This document shows, in pieces, positions 18,311 to 28,833 of a stretch of DNA of 42,634 bases. The stretch spans positions 185,393 to 228,026 of the forward strand of contig BFEA01001054.1 of NCBI GenBank assembly GCA_003427395.1, read 5' to 3'. How positions within the stretch are numbered: position 1 is the first letter of the stretch; every line of letters begins with the position of its first letter. The position numbers were made by a program, and so were the translations under genes. The notes beneath the pieces are model-generated. The model worked only from the letters and a program-made list of their open reading frames with translations, ran no database searches and was not told the origin of the DNA. The DNA comes from Chara braunii (Eukaryota > Streptophyta > Charophyceae > Charales > Characeae).

Positions 18311-20115
18311 GCGGGACTAGTGTCGCGGGCTAGTGCGGGACAAGTGGCGGGGACCTGTGACGCTCCACGAAAAAAGTGGCGGAACGACGTGTGGTGCATA
18401 AAATAATAAAACAAGTGGCGCCGTCGAGATCGGAGATCTTAACGGTCAAAAATATTAACACCACTAGTGCAAGCATTAGTGGGAACAAGTGGGAGGTGCC
18501 AAGGAGAAGGAGAAGAGGGAGTAGCGGCGGTGAGGGGGGCCAAGCCGGCAGTTCAGGTTATTCCGGATCAGCCAGGCCAAGAAAAACAAAGCTCCGATGA
18601 CCCCCGCATGAGGAAATGGCTGGTCGAAGAAAATCGGAGCAAGAGGGCCTCAAACTGGAAGCGGCGGCGTCCAAACGGAGCCACTAGGACCATGGGGGGG
18701 GCCACTACTGCAGTCTGAGGTACAACGGCCACATGCCGGCTGCAAAATCAGACCTTGAGTAGGGTCCAACAACTAGAAAGAGGAGAAATAGTTGTTGGAC
18801 ACTTCTCCCAACGAAAATAAAAGAGAAAAGAGGGAGAAGGGGGAGGAAAAAGAGGAGGATGAGACAAAGGAGGAGGAATGTGTGGAGGAAAATGTGTTGC
18901 CAAGTTGGGACTGTAGCAGTAGGGTCTGGCAGGTCTCAATGATGACCTCATCCCTCCTAGATCCTAGGAGGGCAGTCCGGATTGCAGAGATAAGGCCCTT
19001 GGGGCATTATCTCTACAATATCTGAATTTAAGTAGCAAAAATAAGGAAAAATGCTGATGTGAGTTGGCCAGTTTTTTTTTGGGCCATAGATCTGAAATCT
19101 GATCTCATGATGGAGGAGATCTAGCCGTTTTTTATGGGCTGGCACAAAACATCTAGCTCCGGAATGAGGTCGCAGCAAAATGGAGGGAAAACAAAGAGAG
19201 GAAAAAGACAAAACTGAGTATTTGGCCCAAGCCTTGGACCAGATACGCCAGAAAATTAAAAATTGAAGCTAAAGTCTCAAATTTGAGCCAAGGGAAGCTT
19301 GGGAGTAGCTCGGAGAAATGGGAGTCATGGATCTCATCCAAATCTAAGGCTGAGATTGTGTCGCCACTTTGGAAAATGCAATGGCCTACCCAAAAGAGGC
19401 CTAGACCAGGGAAAAAGACAAGAAATGGGCCTTTAGGCCCTTAATTTTCAGTAAAGGCTACATTTTGGGTAGTGGTACCCCAAAAGGCAGCTCTTTTTGA
19501 ACTAAAAAGAGGCCGGGGTAGGCCAAGGGGTAGTCCGAGAAGATACCGGCCACTCGGACTGCATGTACCTGCCCAAAAGGAGGCCCAAGTACCTCCAGAG
19601 AGGCCTAAACCGGAAAATTGGCCGTGGGGGTACCTCGGTCCACCTAGAGGCACTTGGAGAGGCCTAGAGGTTGGTCGGTGCACCAGTTTCAACCTACATA
19701 AGTCGAAGGTGCAGGCTGCCACTCTCATTTGAGCATGAGAGGAACCCATTCTGCCAAAATGAGTCCATGAGAGAATCCTAGTGAAAGTAAAGCTAGGGAG
19801 AGAGAGCCGGAGCTAGCCTGGAGCCTGGCTATGGTGATAGAGCTGCAGGAGAAGGCCTAGAGGCCGGGATGAAGCCAGGAGAGTGGTCCGCCATAACCCT
19901 CAGGCTGTGAGGTAGGAGGAGAGGCTAGAAGGGTCCCCTTAGCCCTCCTAGAGAGAAGGACTTCATCGCCTTAGAGGTAGGAGCCTGCCATAGCTTGACA
20001 AGAGGTGTGGGAGGAGGAGAAGAGAGCTTGGGAGGAAGGGAGTCATACCCGAGGAGCTAGAACAAAGCTTGGGACTCCATTGCCTAGAAGACCAGAAAGA
20101 GGTGAGTGAAAGAGG
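18310..20115 (+). repeat. Repeat R, plus-strand copy
   Basis: This 1.8 kb segment is matched along its whole length by the reverse complement of about 40160-41945. Anchors include AACACCACTAGTGCAAGCAT (18459), the palindrome-like GGGACTGTAGCAGTAGGG (18907), GGAAAAAGACAAAACTG (19199), CACTCGGACTGCATGTACCT (19551), CAACCTACATAAG (19690) and AGGTGAGTG (20100). Both copies run straight into a TTC-rich tract. Short frames here (for example 19472-19732) are matched in the inverted copy by interrupted frames, so I do not call a protein. It is probably an LTR segment of a retroelement, with promoter and leader. Confidence 0.8.
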
Positions 20116-20123
20116 AGGAAGTC

Positions 20124-20285
20124 CTCCTTCTTCTTCTTCTTTTTTTTTTTCTTCTTCTTCTTCTTCTTTTTCCTCTTCTTCCCCCCCTTCTTCTTCTTCT
20201 TCTTCTTATTCTTATTCTTCTTCTTCTTCTTCTTCTTCTTCTTCTTCTTCTTCCTCCTCTTCTTCTTTTTCTTCCTCTCCTTCTA
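20124..20285 (+). repeat. (TTC)n microsatellite with CCT/T runs
   Basis: About 160 bases of TTC and variants. A matching GAA tract stands at the equivalent place beside the inverted copy of R. Confidence 0.95.
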
Positions 20286-20324
20286 CTTCAGCTCCCTCTT
20301 CATCTTCCTCCTTTTGCCAAGGCT

Positions 20325-23300
20325 ACGATTTTTGTTGATTTTGATGTTTGTGTATGTTGCGATTTATTCCGGGATACTCCGGTGTACTTCCCCCTAGTGT
20401 AGGTGCTCTCAATCTTGTCTCTTTGATGAATCCTATGCTTGTGTGTGTTGCGCTTCACTCCGGGATACTTCGGTGTGCTTTTCCCTAGTGTAGATGCTAC
20501 CAATCTTGTCTCTTTGATGAATCTGATACTTGTATGTGTTGCGCTTCATTCCGGGATACTTCGGAGTACTTTCCCCTCGTGTAGATGCTACCAATCTTGT
20601 CTTTTTGATGAATCTGATGCTTATATGTGTTGCGCTTCATTCCAGGATGCTTTGGTGTGCTTTCCCCTAGTGTAGATGCTGCCAATCTTGTCTTTTTGAT
20701 GAATCTGGTGCTTGTGTGTGTTTCGCTTCACTCTGGCGTACTTCGGTGTGCTTTCCCCTAGCGTAGATGCTCTCAAACTTGTTTTTTTCNNNNNNNNNNN
20801 NNNNNNNNNNNNNNNNNNNNNNNNNNNNNNNNNNNNNNNNNNNNNNNNNNNNNNNNNNNNNNNNNNNNNNNNNNNNNNNNNNNNNNNNNNNNNNNNNNNN
20901 NNNNNNNNNNNNNNNNNNNNNNNNNNNNNNNNNNNNNNNNNNNNNNNNNNNNNNNNNNNNNNNNNNNNNNNNNNNNNNNNNNNNNNNNNNNNNNNNNNNN
21001 NNNNNNNNNNNNNNNNNNNNNNNNNNNNNNNNNNNNNNNNNNNNNNNNNNNNNNNNNNNNNNNNNNNNNNNNNNNNNNNNNNNNNNNNNNNNNNNNNNNN
21101 NNNNNNNNNNNNNNNNNNNNNNNNNNNNNNNNNNNNNNNNNNNNNNNNNNNNNNNNNNNNNNNNNNNNNNNNNNNNNNNNNNNNNNNNNNNNNNNNNNNN
21201 NNNNNNNNNTTCACTCCGAGATACTTCGGTGTACTTCCCCCTAGTGTAGATGCTCTCAATCTAGTCTCTTTGATGAATCTGATGCTTGTATGTGTTGCGC
21301 TTCATTCTAGGATACTTCGGAGTACTTTCCCCTAGTGTAGATGCTACCAATTTTGTCTTTTTTACGAATTTGATGTTTGTATGTGTTGCGCTTTATTCCA
21401 GGATGCTTCGGTGTGCTTTTCCCTAATGTAGATGCTGCGAATCTTCTCTTTTAGATGAACTTGATGCTTGAGTGTGTTACGCTTCACTCCGGGATACTTC
21501 GGTGTACTTCCCCCTAGTGTAGATGCTATCAATCTTGTCTCTTTGATGAATCTGATGCTTGTATGTGTTGCGCTTCATTCCGAGATACTTCGGAGTACTT
21601 TCCCCTAGAGTAGATGCTTTCAATCTTGTTTTTCTTATGAATCTGATGCTTGTATGTGTTGCGCTTCATTCCAGGATACTTCGGTCTGCTTTCCCCTTGT
21701 GTAGATGTTGTCAATCTTGTCTCTTTGATGAATTTGATGCTTGTGTGTGTTGCGCTTCAGTCCGGGATACTTCGGTGTACTTTCCCCTAGTGTAGATGCT
21801 CTCAATCTTGTCTCTTTGATGAATCTGATGCTTGTATGTGTTGCGCTTCATTCCGGGATACTTCGGTGTACTTCCCCCTAGAGTAGATGCTCTCAATCTT
21901 GTCTCTTTGATGAATCTAATGCTTGTATGAGTTCCGCTTCATTCCGGGATACTTCGGAGTACTTTCCCCTAGTGTAGATGCTACCAATCTTTTCTTTTTG
22001 ATGAATCTGATACTTGTGTGTGTTGCGCTTCACTCCGGGATACTTCGATATACTTCCCCCCAGTGTAGATGCTCTCAATTTTATCTTTTTGATGAATCTG
22101 ATGCTTGTGTGCGTTGCGCTTCACTTAAGGATACTTCGGTGTACTTTCCCCTAGTGTAGATGCTCCCAAACTTGTATTTTGATAAATCTGATGCTAGTGT
22201 GTGTTAAGCTTCACTCCGGGATACTTCGGTGTACTTTCCCTTAGTGTAGATGCTCCGAATCTAGTCTTTTTGATGAGTCTGATGCTTGTGTGTACTGCGC
22301 ATCATTCCGCTATACTTCGGTGTACTTCCCCCTATTGTAGATACTCTCAATCTTGTCTTTTTGATAAATTTGATACTTGTGTGTGTTGCGGTTCACTCCA
22401 GGATACTTTAATGTACTTTCCCCTAGTGTAGATGTTCCTAAACTTGTTTTTTTTCTGATTTTGATGCTTGTGTATGTTGCGATTTATTCCGGGAAACTTC
22501 AGTGTACTTCCCCCTAGTGTAGATGCTCCCAAACTTGTCTTTTTGATGAATTTGATGCTTGTGAGTGTTGCGCTTCACTCCGGGGTACTTCGGTGTACTT
22601 CCCCGTAGTGTAGATGCTCTAAATCTTGTATTTTTGATGAATTTGATGCTTGTGTGAGTTGCGCTTCACTTCGGGATACTTCGGTGTACTTCTGCCTAGT
22701 GTAGGTGCTCTCAATCTTGTTTTTTTCATGAATCTGATGCTTGTCTGTGTTACGCTTCACTCCTGGATTATTCGGTGTAGTTTCCCTTAGTGTAGATGCT
22801 CTCAATCTTGTCTTTTTAATGAATCTGATGCTTCTGGGTGTTGCGCTTCACTCCGGGATACTTCGGAGAACGTTCCCCAAGTGTAGATTTTCTCAAACTT
22901 GTAATTTTGATGAATTTGATGCTTGTGTGTAGTGCGCTTTATTCCGGGATACTTCGGTGTACTTTCCCTTAGTGTAGATGCTACCAATCTTGTCTTTTTG
23001 ATGAATCTGATGCTTGTGTGTGTTGCGCTTCATTCCGGGATAGTTCGGTGTACTTTCCCCTAGTGAATGGTGTTGCACTTCATTCGGGATACTTTCCCTT
23101 AGTGTAGATGCCCCCTATCTTGTCTTTTTCATGAATCTAATGCTTGTGTGTGTTGCGCTTCATTCCGAGATTCTTCGGTGTACTTTCCCCTAGTGTAAAT
23201 GCCCCTAAACTTGAGTTTTTGATGAATCTGATGCTTGTGTGTGTTGCGCTTCAGTCCGCGATACTTCAGTGTACTTTCCCCTAGTGAAGATGCTTCCAAA

Positions 23301-23690
23301 CTTATATTTTTGATGAATCTGATGCTTGTGTGTGTTGCGCTTTATTCCGGGATGCTTCGGTGTGCTTTTCCGTAGTGTAGATGCTTCCAAACTTGTCTTT
23401 CTGATAAATCTGATGCATGTGTGTGTTGCGCTTCATTCTGGGATACTTCTTAGAACCTTCCCCCAGTGTTGATGCTCTAAAATTGGTGTTTTTGCTGAAT
23501 TTGATGCTTGTGTATGTTGTGCTTCATTCCGGGATACTTCGGTGTACCTTCCTCTAGTATCGATGCTATCAATCTTGTGTTTTTGGTTGATCTTGATGCA
23601 TGGTTGTGCTGCGAATTCACTCCGGGACACTTCGGTGAACTCCCGTCTAGCTAGGATGCTTTCAAACCTTGTCATTTGGGTGAAAACTAG
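20325..23690 (+). repeat. 91-bp satellite array, about 37 units
   Basis: The unit runs GATGCTTGTGTGTGTTGCGC, then TTCACTCCGGGATACTTCGG, then TGTACTTTCCCCTAGTGTAG, then ATGCTCTCAATCTTGTC. TAGATG occurs at 20491, 20582 and 20673, confirming a 91-base period. Units differ at scattered sites and become more diverged and indel-bearing after about 23050. Frames of 60-80 codons on both strands recur at multiples of the unit and are by-products of the repeat, not genes. Confidence 0.95.
20790..21209. other. Assembly gap of 420 N within the satellite
   Basis: A continuous run of N interrupts the 91-bp array. It would hold between four and five units if its length is real; gap lengths in such arrays are often estimates. 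Confidence 0.99.
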
Positions 23691-23807
23691 TGGGTAGGTG
23701 TGTGTGCCGCAGTTTCGGTAGCCCCGTTCAGTCCATCCTCACCCCTTGGTGTAACTGGTGACATATGTGTATGTCTGTGTATGTGTACGAGGGTTCTGGT
23801 CCCATCA

Positions 23808-25480
23808 TCGGCAACCACCCCGACCTATCTTCCACGTCCACCACCTACACCCGTCCACCATATCCGACCTACCTCAACCCTTCTTCCACCTCCACCACCT
23901 ACACCCGTCCACCATAGCCGACCACCCCAACCCATCTTCCACCTCCACAACCTACACAAGTCCACCATAGCCGGCCACCTCGACCCTTCTTCTTCCTCCA
24001 TCATCCACACCCGTCCACCATAGCCAACCACCCCAACCCATCTTCCACCTCCACCACCTACACCCGTCCACCATAGCCGACCTACCTCAACCCTTGTTCC
24101 ACCTCCAGCAGCTACACCCGTCCACCATAGCCAACTACCCCAACCCATCTTCCACCTCCACCACCACACACGTCCACCATAGCCAACCACCCCAACCCAT
24201 CTTCCACCTACACCACCTACACCCGTCCACCACAACTGATCTACCTCAACCCTTCTTCCACCTCCACCACCTACACCCGTCCACCATAGCCGACCACCTC
24301 AACCCACCTTCCAGCTCCACCATCTACACCCATCCACCATAGCCAATAACCCCGACCCATATTCCACCTCCGTCACCCACACCCATCCACCATAGCAGAT
24401 CACCTCCCCAACCCATCTTCCACCTCCACCTCCTACGCCATCCACTATAGCCGACCACCTCGACCCTTCTTCTTCCTCTGTCACCCACACCTGTCCACCA
24501 TGGCTAACCACCCCAACCCATCTTCCACCTCCACCACCTACACCCGTTCACCATAGCCGACCTACCTCAACCCTTCTTCTTCCTTCATCACCTACACCCG
24601 TCCACCATAGCCGGCCACCTCGACCGTTCTTCTTCCTCCATCACCCACACCNGTCCACCATAGCCAACCACCCCAACCCATCTTCCGCCTCCATCACCTA
24701 CACCCGTCCANCATAGTCGACCACCCCCAACCCGTCTTCCACTTCCACCACCTACACCCGTCCACCATAGCCGACCTACCTCAACCCTTCTTCTTTCTCC
24801 ATCACCTACACCGTCCACCATAGTGGGCCACCTCAACCCGTTTTCCACCTCCATCACCTACACCCGTCCACCATAGACGGCCACCTCAACCCGTCTTCCA
24901 CGTCCATCACCCACACCCGTCCACCATAGCCGGCCACCCCAACCCGTCTTCCACCTCCATCACCTACACCCGTCCACCATAGCCGGCCACCCCAACCCGT
25001 CTTCCACCTCCATCACCTACACCCGTCCACCATAGCCGGCTACCTCAACCCTTCTTCCTCCTCCATCACCTGCACCCGTCCACCATAACCAACCACCCCA
25101 ACCCTTTTTCTTCCTCCATCACCCACACCCGTCCACCATAGCCAACCGCCTCAACCCATCTTCCACCTCCACCGCCTACACCCGTCCACCATAGCCGGCC
25201 ACCCCAACCCTCTTCCGCCTCCGTCACCTACACCCGTCCAACATAACCAACCACCCCAACCCTTCTTCTTCCTCCATTACCCACACCCGTTCACCATAGC
25301 CAACCACCTCAACCCATCTTCCACCTCCACCACCTACATCCATCAACCATAGCCGGCCACCCTAACCCTCTTCCGCCTCCATCAGGTACACCCGTCCACC
25401 ATGGCCAATTACCTCGACCCTTCTTCCTCCTTCGTCATCTAAGACCCATCCACCATAGCCGACCACCTTGCGCCTCCCTC
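23808..25480 (+). repeat. 53-bp minisatellite array A, about 31 units
   Basis: The unit contains CGTCCACCATAGCCGACCAC, then CCCAACCCATCTTCCACCTC, then CACCACCTACACC. TCCACCA occurs at 23854, 23908, 23961, 24014, 24067 and 24121, a period of 53-54. The minus-strand Gly/Trp-rich frames are repeat artefacts. A related array lies at 34945-36690. Confidence 0.95.
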
Positions 25481-25601
25481 CCTTATCATCTCCCTCACCC
25501 ACCCGAAAGTCATAGGGGTGGCAAGGGGGCACATGGATCTCGGATAGGGCCGGTTAAGGTAGGCCAAGGATCGAGGGTCGATTAGGATGTTGGGTCCCCT
25601 C

Positions 25602-25604
<3 letters not shown>

Positions 25605-25672
<68 letters not shown>
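25605..25672 (+). repeat. (TC)n microsatellite
   Basis: An almost perfect TC run after a roughly 120-base unique piece that follows the minisatellite. The second composite has a TC run at the same relative place (36825-36874). Confidence 0.97.
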
Positions 25673-25676
<4 letters not shown>

Positions 25677-25748
25677 TTTCTCTTCTTCCCCTCCCTTCTT
25701 TCCTCAAGGCCCCTGACCCGTAACTTTCTCCTCGCCCTTCCCGTTCAT

Positions 25749-26389
25749 CACATATGACTAACCTCTACTCTGGCATGTTACTTTGTCAGGGAATGAACGG
25801 TAAAGGAATCGAAAACTCACTTGGTGGAAAACGAGGGCAAGAGGAGGGTTGTCGGTCCCTTGTGCCACCAATAAGGGAAAAGTACAAGGTTGTTGTGAGC
25901 TTCTGAGGAAGCAAAGGAGTGTTGTTTCTGTGACAAGGTCTGTTTGAGTCAACCATCTTCCCCGACTGCATGACTAAGGTGATTGCGTGGCTTGCCTGTG
26001 GGAAGGGAAAGGAAAGTGTAATGGGAAAGGAAAACTTAGGCTTGTGGGAAGGGGTGATGCGTTGACCCCGATGGGGGATGTACTTGGACGGTTCTTTGTG
26101 TGGCCTTGTGCAGGTGAGTATTCGGGATGACTTTAAGCGGGACAAGGTCCGCGAGGGACGCGAGCATGGATGAAAAATTGGAAAAGGGAAGGACTTGGAC
26201 CTGGCCTAGCTGTGAATGAGGGAAGTGATTGAGGGGTGTGATGCTTGGATGATTGGCAGACGTTGGAGCATGACTTGTAAGATGACTGAATGGAATGACT
26301 CTCTTGTGTGCAATGCAAAGCCCGGAAGGACTAAGGGCAGTCATGGATAGGCGAGCACGATGCTAGTAGCCCAAGCAAAAAAATAAAAT
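25749..26389 (+). repeat. Tail segment A of the minisatellite-TC composite
   Basis: This segment matches 36929-37512 with interruptions. Shared anchors include AGGGAATGAACGGT, CTCACTTGGTGGA, GACTGCATGACTAAGG, AACTTAGGCTTG and GAAGGACTAAG. Here it leads through an A-rich junction straight into the LTR end at 26390-26839, so it is likely internal LTR sequence. No coding frame is credible. Confidence 0.75.
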
Positions 26390-26839
26390 AAAATTATAGC
26401 GGCTAAGGGCCCGGCGGCACCGCCCCACCCCGAGGATGCCGTAGGGGCGGCCTTGAGCCACTAGACTTAGTAAAAATGTGTGTGGTCCAATGGATGACGC
26501 TTGGCCTACATATGAAATGAAGATAAACCCTCAATGAATTCCCTGGACTGCCTGCGTATTGGAAGGAGCAATTGCCTGGTCAGATGCAAAGAAATGAGCA
26601 AAGGCCACGAGTGCTTAAAGAGCTACCATCTAGACGGGAGAGCGGAGCTACATCCCCCAATGTAAAGCCCTCTCGCAAAAAGGTCCATCCCCATCCATTT
26701 CAAAGCACTAGGTGGGGATGCCCCTGGGACAAACGACCCGTGCCCTGAGCATGAGCATGAGCGTGGGCGGGTCGAGCCGAATGGGACCCGCAGCACAACC
26801 GACTCAGGCTCGAAAGTCCTTCAGGGTACGGCCCTTACA
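26390..26839 (+). repeat. Right copy of the element A LTR end
   Basis: Near-identical to 10-465, ending TTACA at 26835-26839. The flank diverges at once, and instead of a primer site the next bases continue a coding-like frame. It is therefore the outer edge of a right LTR or a solo LTR. The hairpin at 26734-26774 matches that at 366-400. A target-site duplicate cannot be tested because the left outer flank is outside the window. Confidence 0.8.
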
Positions 26840-27532
26840 CTGGCGCAAGCGCTCATTGCCACACTGAAACCCGAAATCCTGGACGCGATGAAGAGAATGG
26901 CTGAGACCGGATATTTTCTAGACTTTTTTTGCATGATTGGATTTAGTGACATTACTAACCTTGCGTGTGTCTGGAATCGGGGGAAAGACGTCTTTCTTGC
27001 CAAGCTCTTAGATATTGCTGCGAGTTTAGAGAGGAAAAAAACGGATTATGAGAAGGAATGCGTAAAACTGTCTGCGAGAACTGCGAAGGTTTAGCAAACA
27101 TTCATTAAGATTTAGTGACTGGATCACTCGCATCTGCAGACGCAGGCCGCCGACACACCTACGATCGGCTGCACCATCGTTGGGGCTCTTTCCCTTGACG
27201 ATGACGAGATGGCGGAACTAAACCCAGCCATAGCCGCAGTAACCGCAATTGCCAACTGCACCCCAGAGAAAGCCTCATCATCCCAAGGTAGGCAGTACAC
27301 TGCGTTCGCTCCACTTCCGTCCTTACACTGGGTTGAGCACACTCGCACTGGGTTCATGCATACGCTTTGGAAACTCGACATGTTTAATCACCTTGCTCCG
27401 TTCCCGGTAAAGGCCCTCATTTTCCTCGCCAACCTGACCGACGAGAAAGTTGCCACGTGTAAGGCAAACGCAATGACAGGCGCACACCCATATTGCCCCC
27501 CAGGAAAAAAACCTTTAATCCGACCCTCCTAA
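26840..27532 (+). pseudogene. Coding-like fragment cut by the LTR, possibly retroelement N-terminus
   Basis: Frame 2 is coding-like from the very first base after the LTR (encoding LAQALIATLKPEILDAMKRM) to TAG near 27092. After three clustered stops in 27 bases it stays open in the same frame from 27119 to 27532, with HSHLQTQAADTPTIGCTIVG, then SLHWVEHTRTGFMHTLWKLD, then FPVKALIFLANLTDEKVATC. I do not recognise the domain. Its composition resembles the RT frame 1.3 kb downstream, so it may be the N-terminal region of the same element, with the LTR inserted into it. Residues upstream of the LTR are not in the window. Confidence 0.45.
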
Positions 27533-27726
27533 CGTTTCCTCTACTGTCGACCCTCGACCATACGAAGTATGAGTACACCAGCCCTGTAATGTGGCAGAAG
27601 AAGGTTAAAACTGCCCCTGAAATNNACCTGAAGGGACTCAGGAAAAGCTGAAATGTCGGACGGCCATACCTCAGATGCAGATGCGCTATAGAGAGAAAGA
27701 CGGACTGTGGGGCAGGACCGATCTGG

Positions 27727-27960
27727 ATGAACCACGCAATTTGGTATCTGTTCGCTCATCCGGACATCCTATTCCCCAACATCGCCTCCGTAAAGGTAAG
27801 AACCTCTACTTTCATTCACTTTCTGCGGGTATCGTGGAAACCTGCAGTAGAGGCTTGTCTTACCTTCATGTTCATTCGGGAGATCATGTCTGATGTGATC
27901 TCCGCGCTTAAGAAAGATCCCTCCCTCACCTCTGAATCCGTTATTTGCAGGGAAAAATGA
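27727..27960 (+). pseudogene. Further coding-like fragment between LTR and RT
   Basis: Seventy-seven codons include AIWYLFAHPDILFPNIASVK and FIHFLRVSWKPAVEACLTFM, ending with TGA at 27958. It is in the same frame as the RT frame. No domain is recognised. It probably belongs to the decayed N-terminal part of the RT-bearing element. The 190 bases upstream include two ambiguous bases and no open frame. Confidence 0.35.
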
Positions 27961-28188
27961 AAATACAATACCCCTCTAACCATTGGCAGGGTATTGCTCC
28001 CCACAAGGATCACTGGCAATCTGAGGATCAGAGCCAGGGGCACCCGGAACGAACAAGGGAACGCCCAATAAAGGCAGCGTAACAACCCACCTATAGTCGT
28101 CTCTCCCAGACAACTGGTACTTCCCTACGAGCCAGGGACAGAGCGAATGTGGCGCAACAGATGATCCCCCACAGGGATCCCCCGCACC

Positions 28189-28464
28189 ATGAGGGTGCTG
28201 GAGATAGACCAGGATCACAAGATCGAATGGGAGGCAATCATCCGCCAGAGGAGCAATTCGGTGGTAGGTGGTTGCACAACATGGCGGTGGAAGGGCAAAG
28301 AGCTAGAGGAAGGGGTAGCTCTCGACTGCTCTCCTCACAAGNAGGGTCTGNGATCTCCACGGCGGAATCCACAAGAAATGACNGATTGCGGAAGAACGGG
28401 TCTTCCAGCGGAAGTAAGAAGGGAAGGAGAGGTTGTATCGGCACTCCGTGACGTGCACGCATGA
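28189..28464 (+). pseudogene. Coding-like fragment upstream of RT
   Basis: Ninety-one codons from ATG 28189 include RVLEIDQDHKIEWEAIIRQR and CTTWRWKGKELEEG. They lie in the same frame as the RT frame and stop at 28462. It is Cys-containing but has no recognisable endonuclease or zinc-finger signature. It could equally be spurious; an overlapping frame at 28149 is a competitor. Confidence 0.3.
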
Positions 28465-28556
28465 CAATAGTAGCAGAAAGATCTGTGCCGTGCACCCGAG
28501 TGATTGTCTCGCCAATGGATCACTCACTCCCTCACTACTCACGAGAAGCGCTATTT

Positions 28557-28692
28557 TTCTTCCTGACTTTTTTCCTTCTTTTTTTTTTCTTCCTTTTTTT
28601 CCTTTTTTTCCTTTGTTTTTCTGTTCTTTCTGGAATTCTTTCTACTCTGGCTCACTTACATAGTATATATATAAATATATATATATATATAA
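28557..28692 (+). repeat. Pyrimidine-rich tract and (TA)n
   Basis: A T/TTCC-rich run is followed by TATATATAAATATATATATA-type repeat ending about 28692. It separates the upstream fragments from the RT frame. About 140 bases without features follow before ATG 28834. Confidence 0.8.
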
Positions 28693-28833
28693 TGCATGTC
28701 AGAGGTTGATCCTCCACCCCTTCCCCCCTCACCATATATGCTAGGAACGGTCCCCGCTAACAAGGAACCCCCCGTCAATGAGCTTTTGTGCACTACGCAG
28801 GATGAGAGCTTCGACCCAGAATGAGGAGGCAGC

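Noticed and set aside
19472-19732. Frame of 86 codons matched by an inverted frame at 40634-40819
   Set aside because: Similarity extends well beyond the frames at DNA level and the inverted copy is interrupted, so it reflects repeat R and not a conserved protein.
20325-25480. Regular arrays resembling CRISPR or a repeat-protein gene
   Set aside because: The whole 91-bp and 53-bp units repeat, with no unique spacers between constant repeats. Neither unit length is a multiple of three, so frames change every unit; the frames seen are by-products of the satellite.
26036-26344. Minus-strand frame of 102 codons in tail A
   Set aside because: It is not preserved in the homologous tail at 36929-37512.
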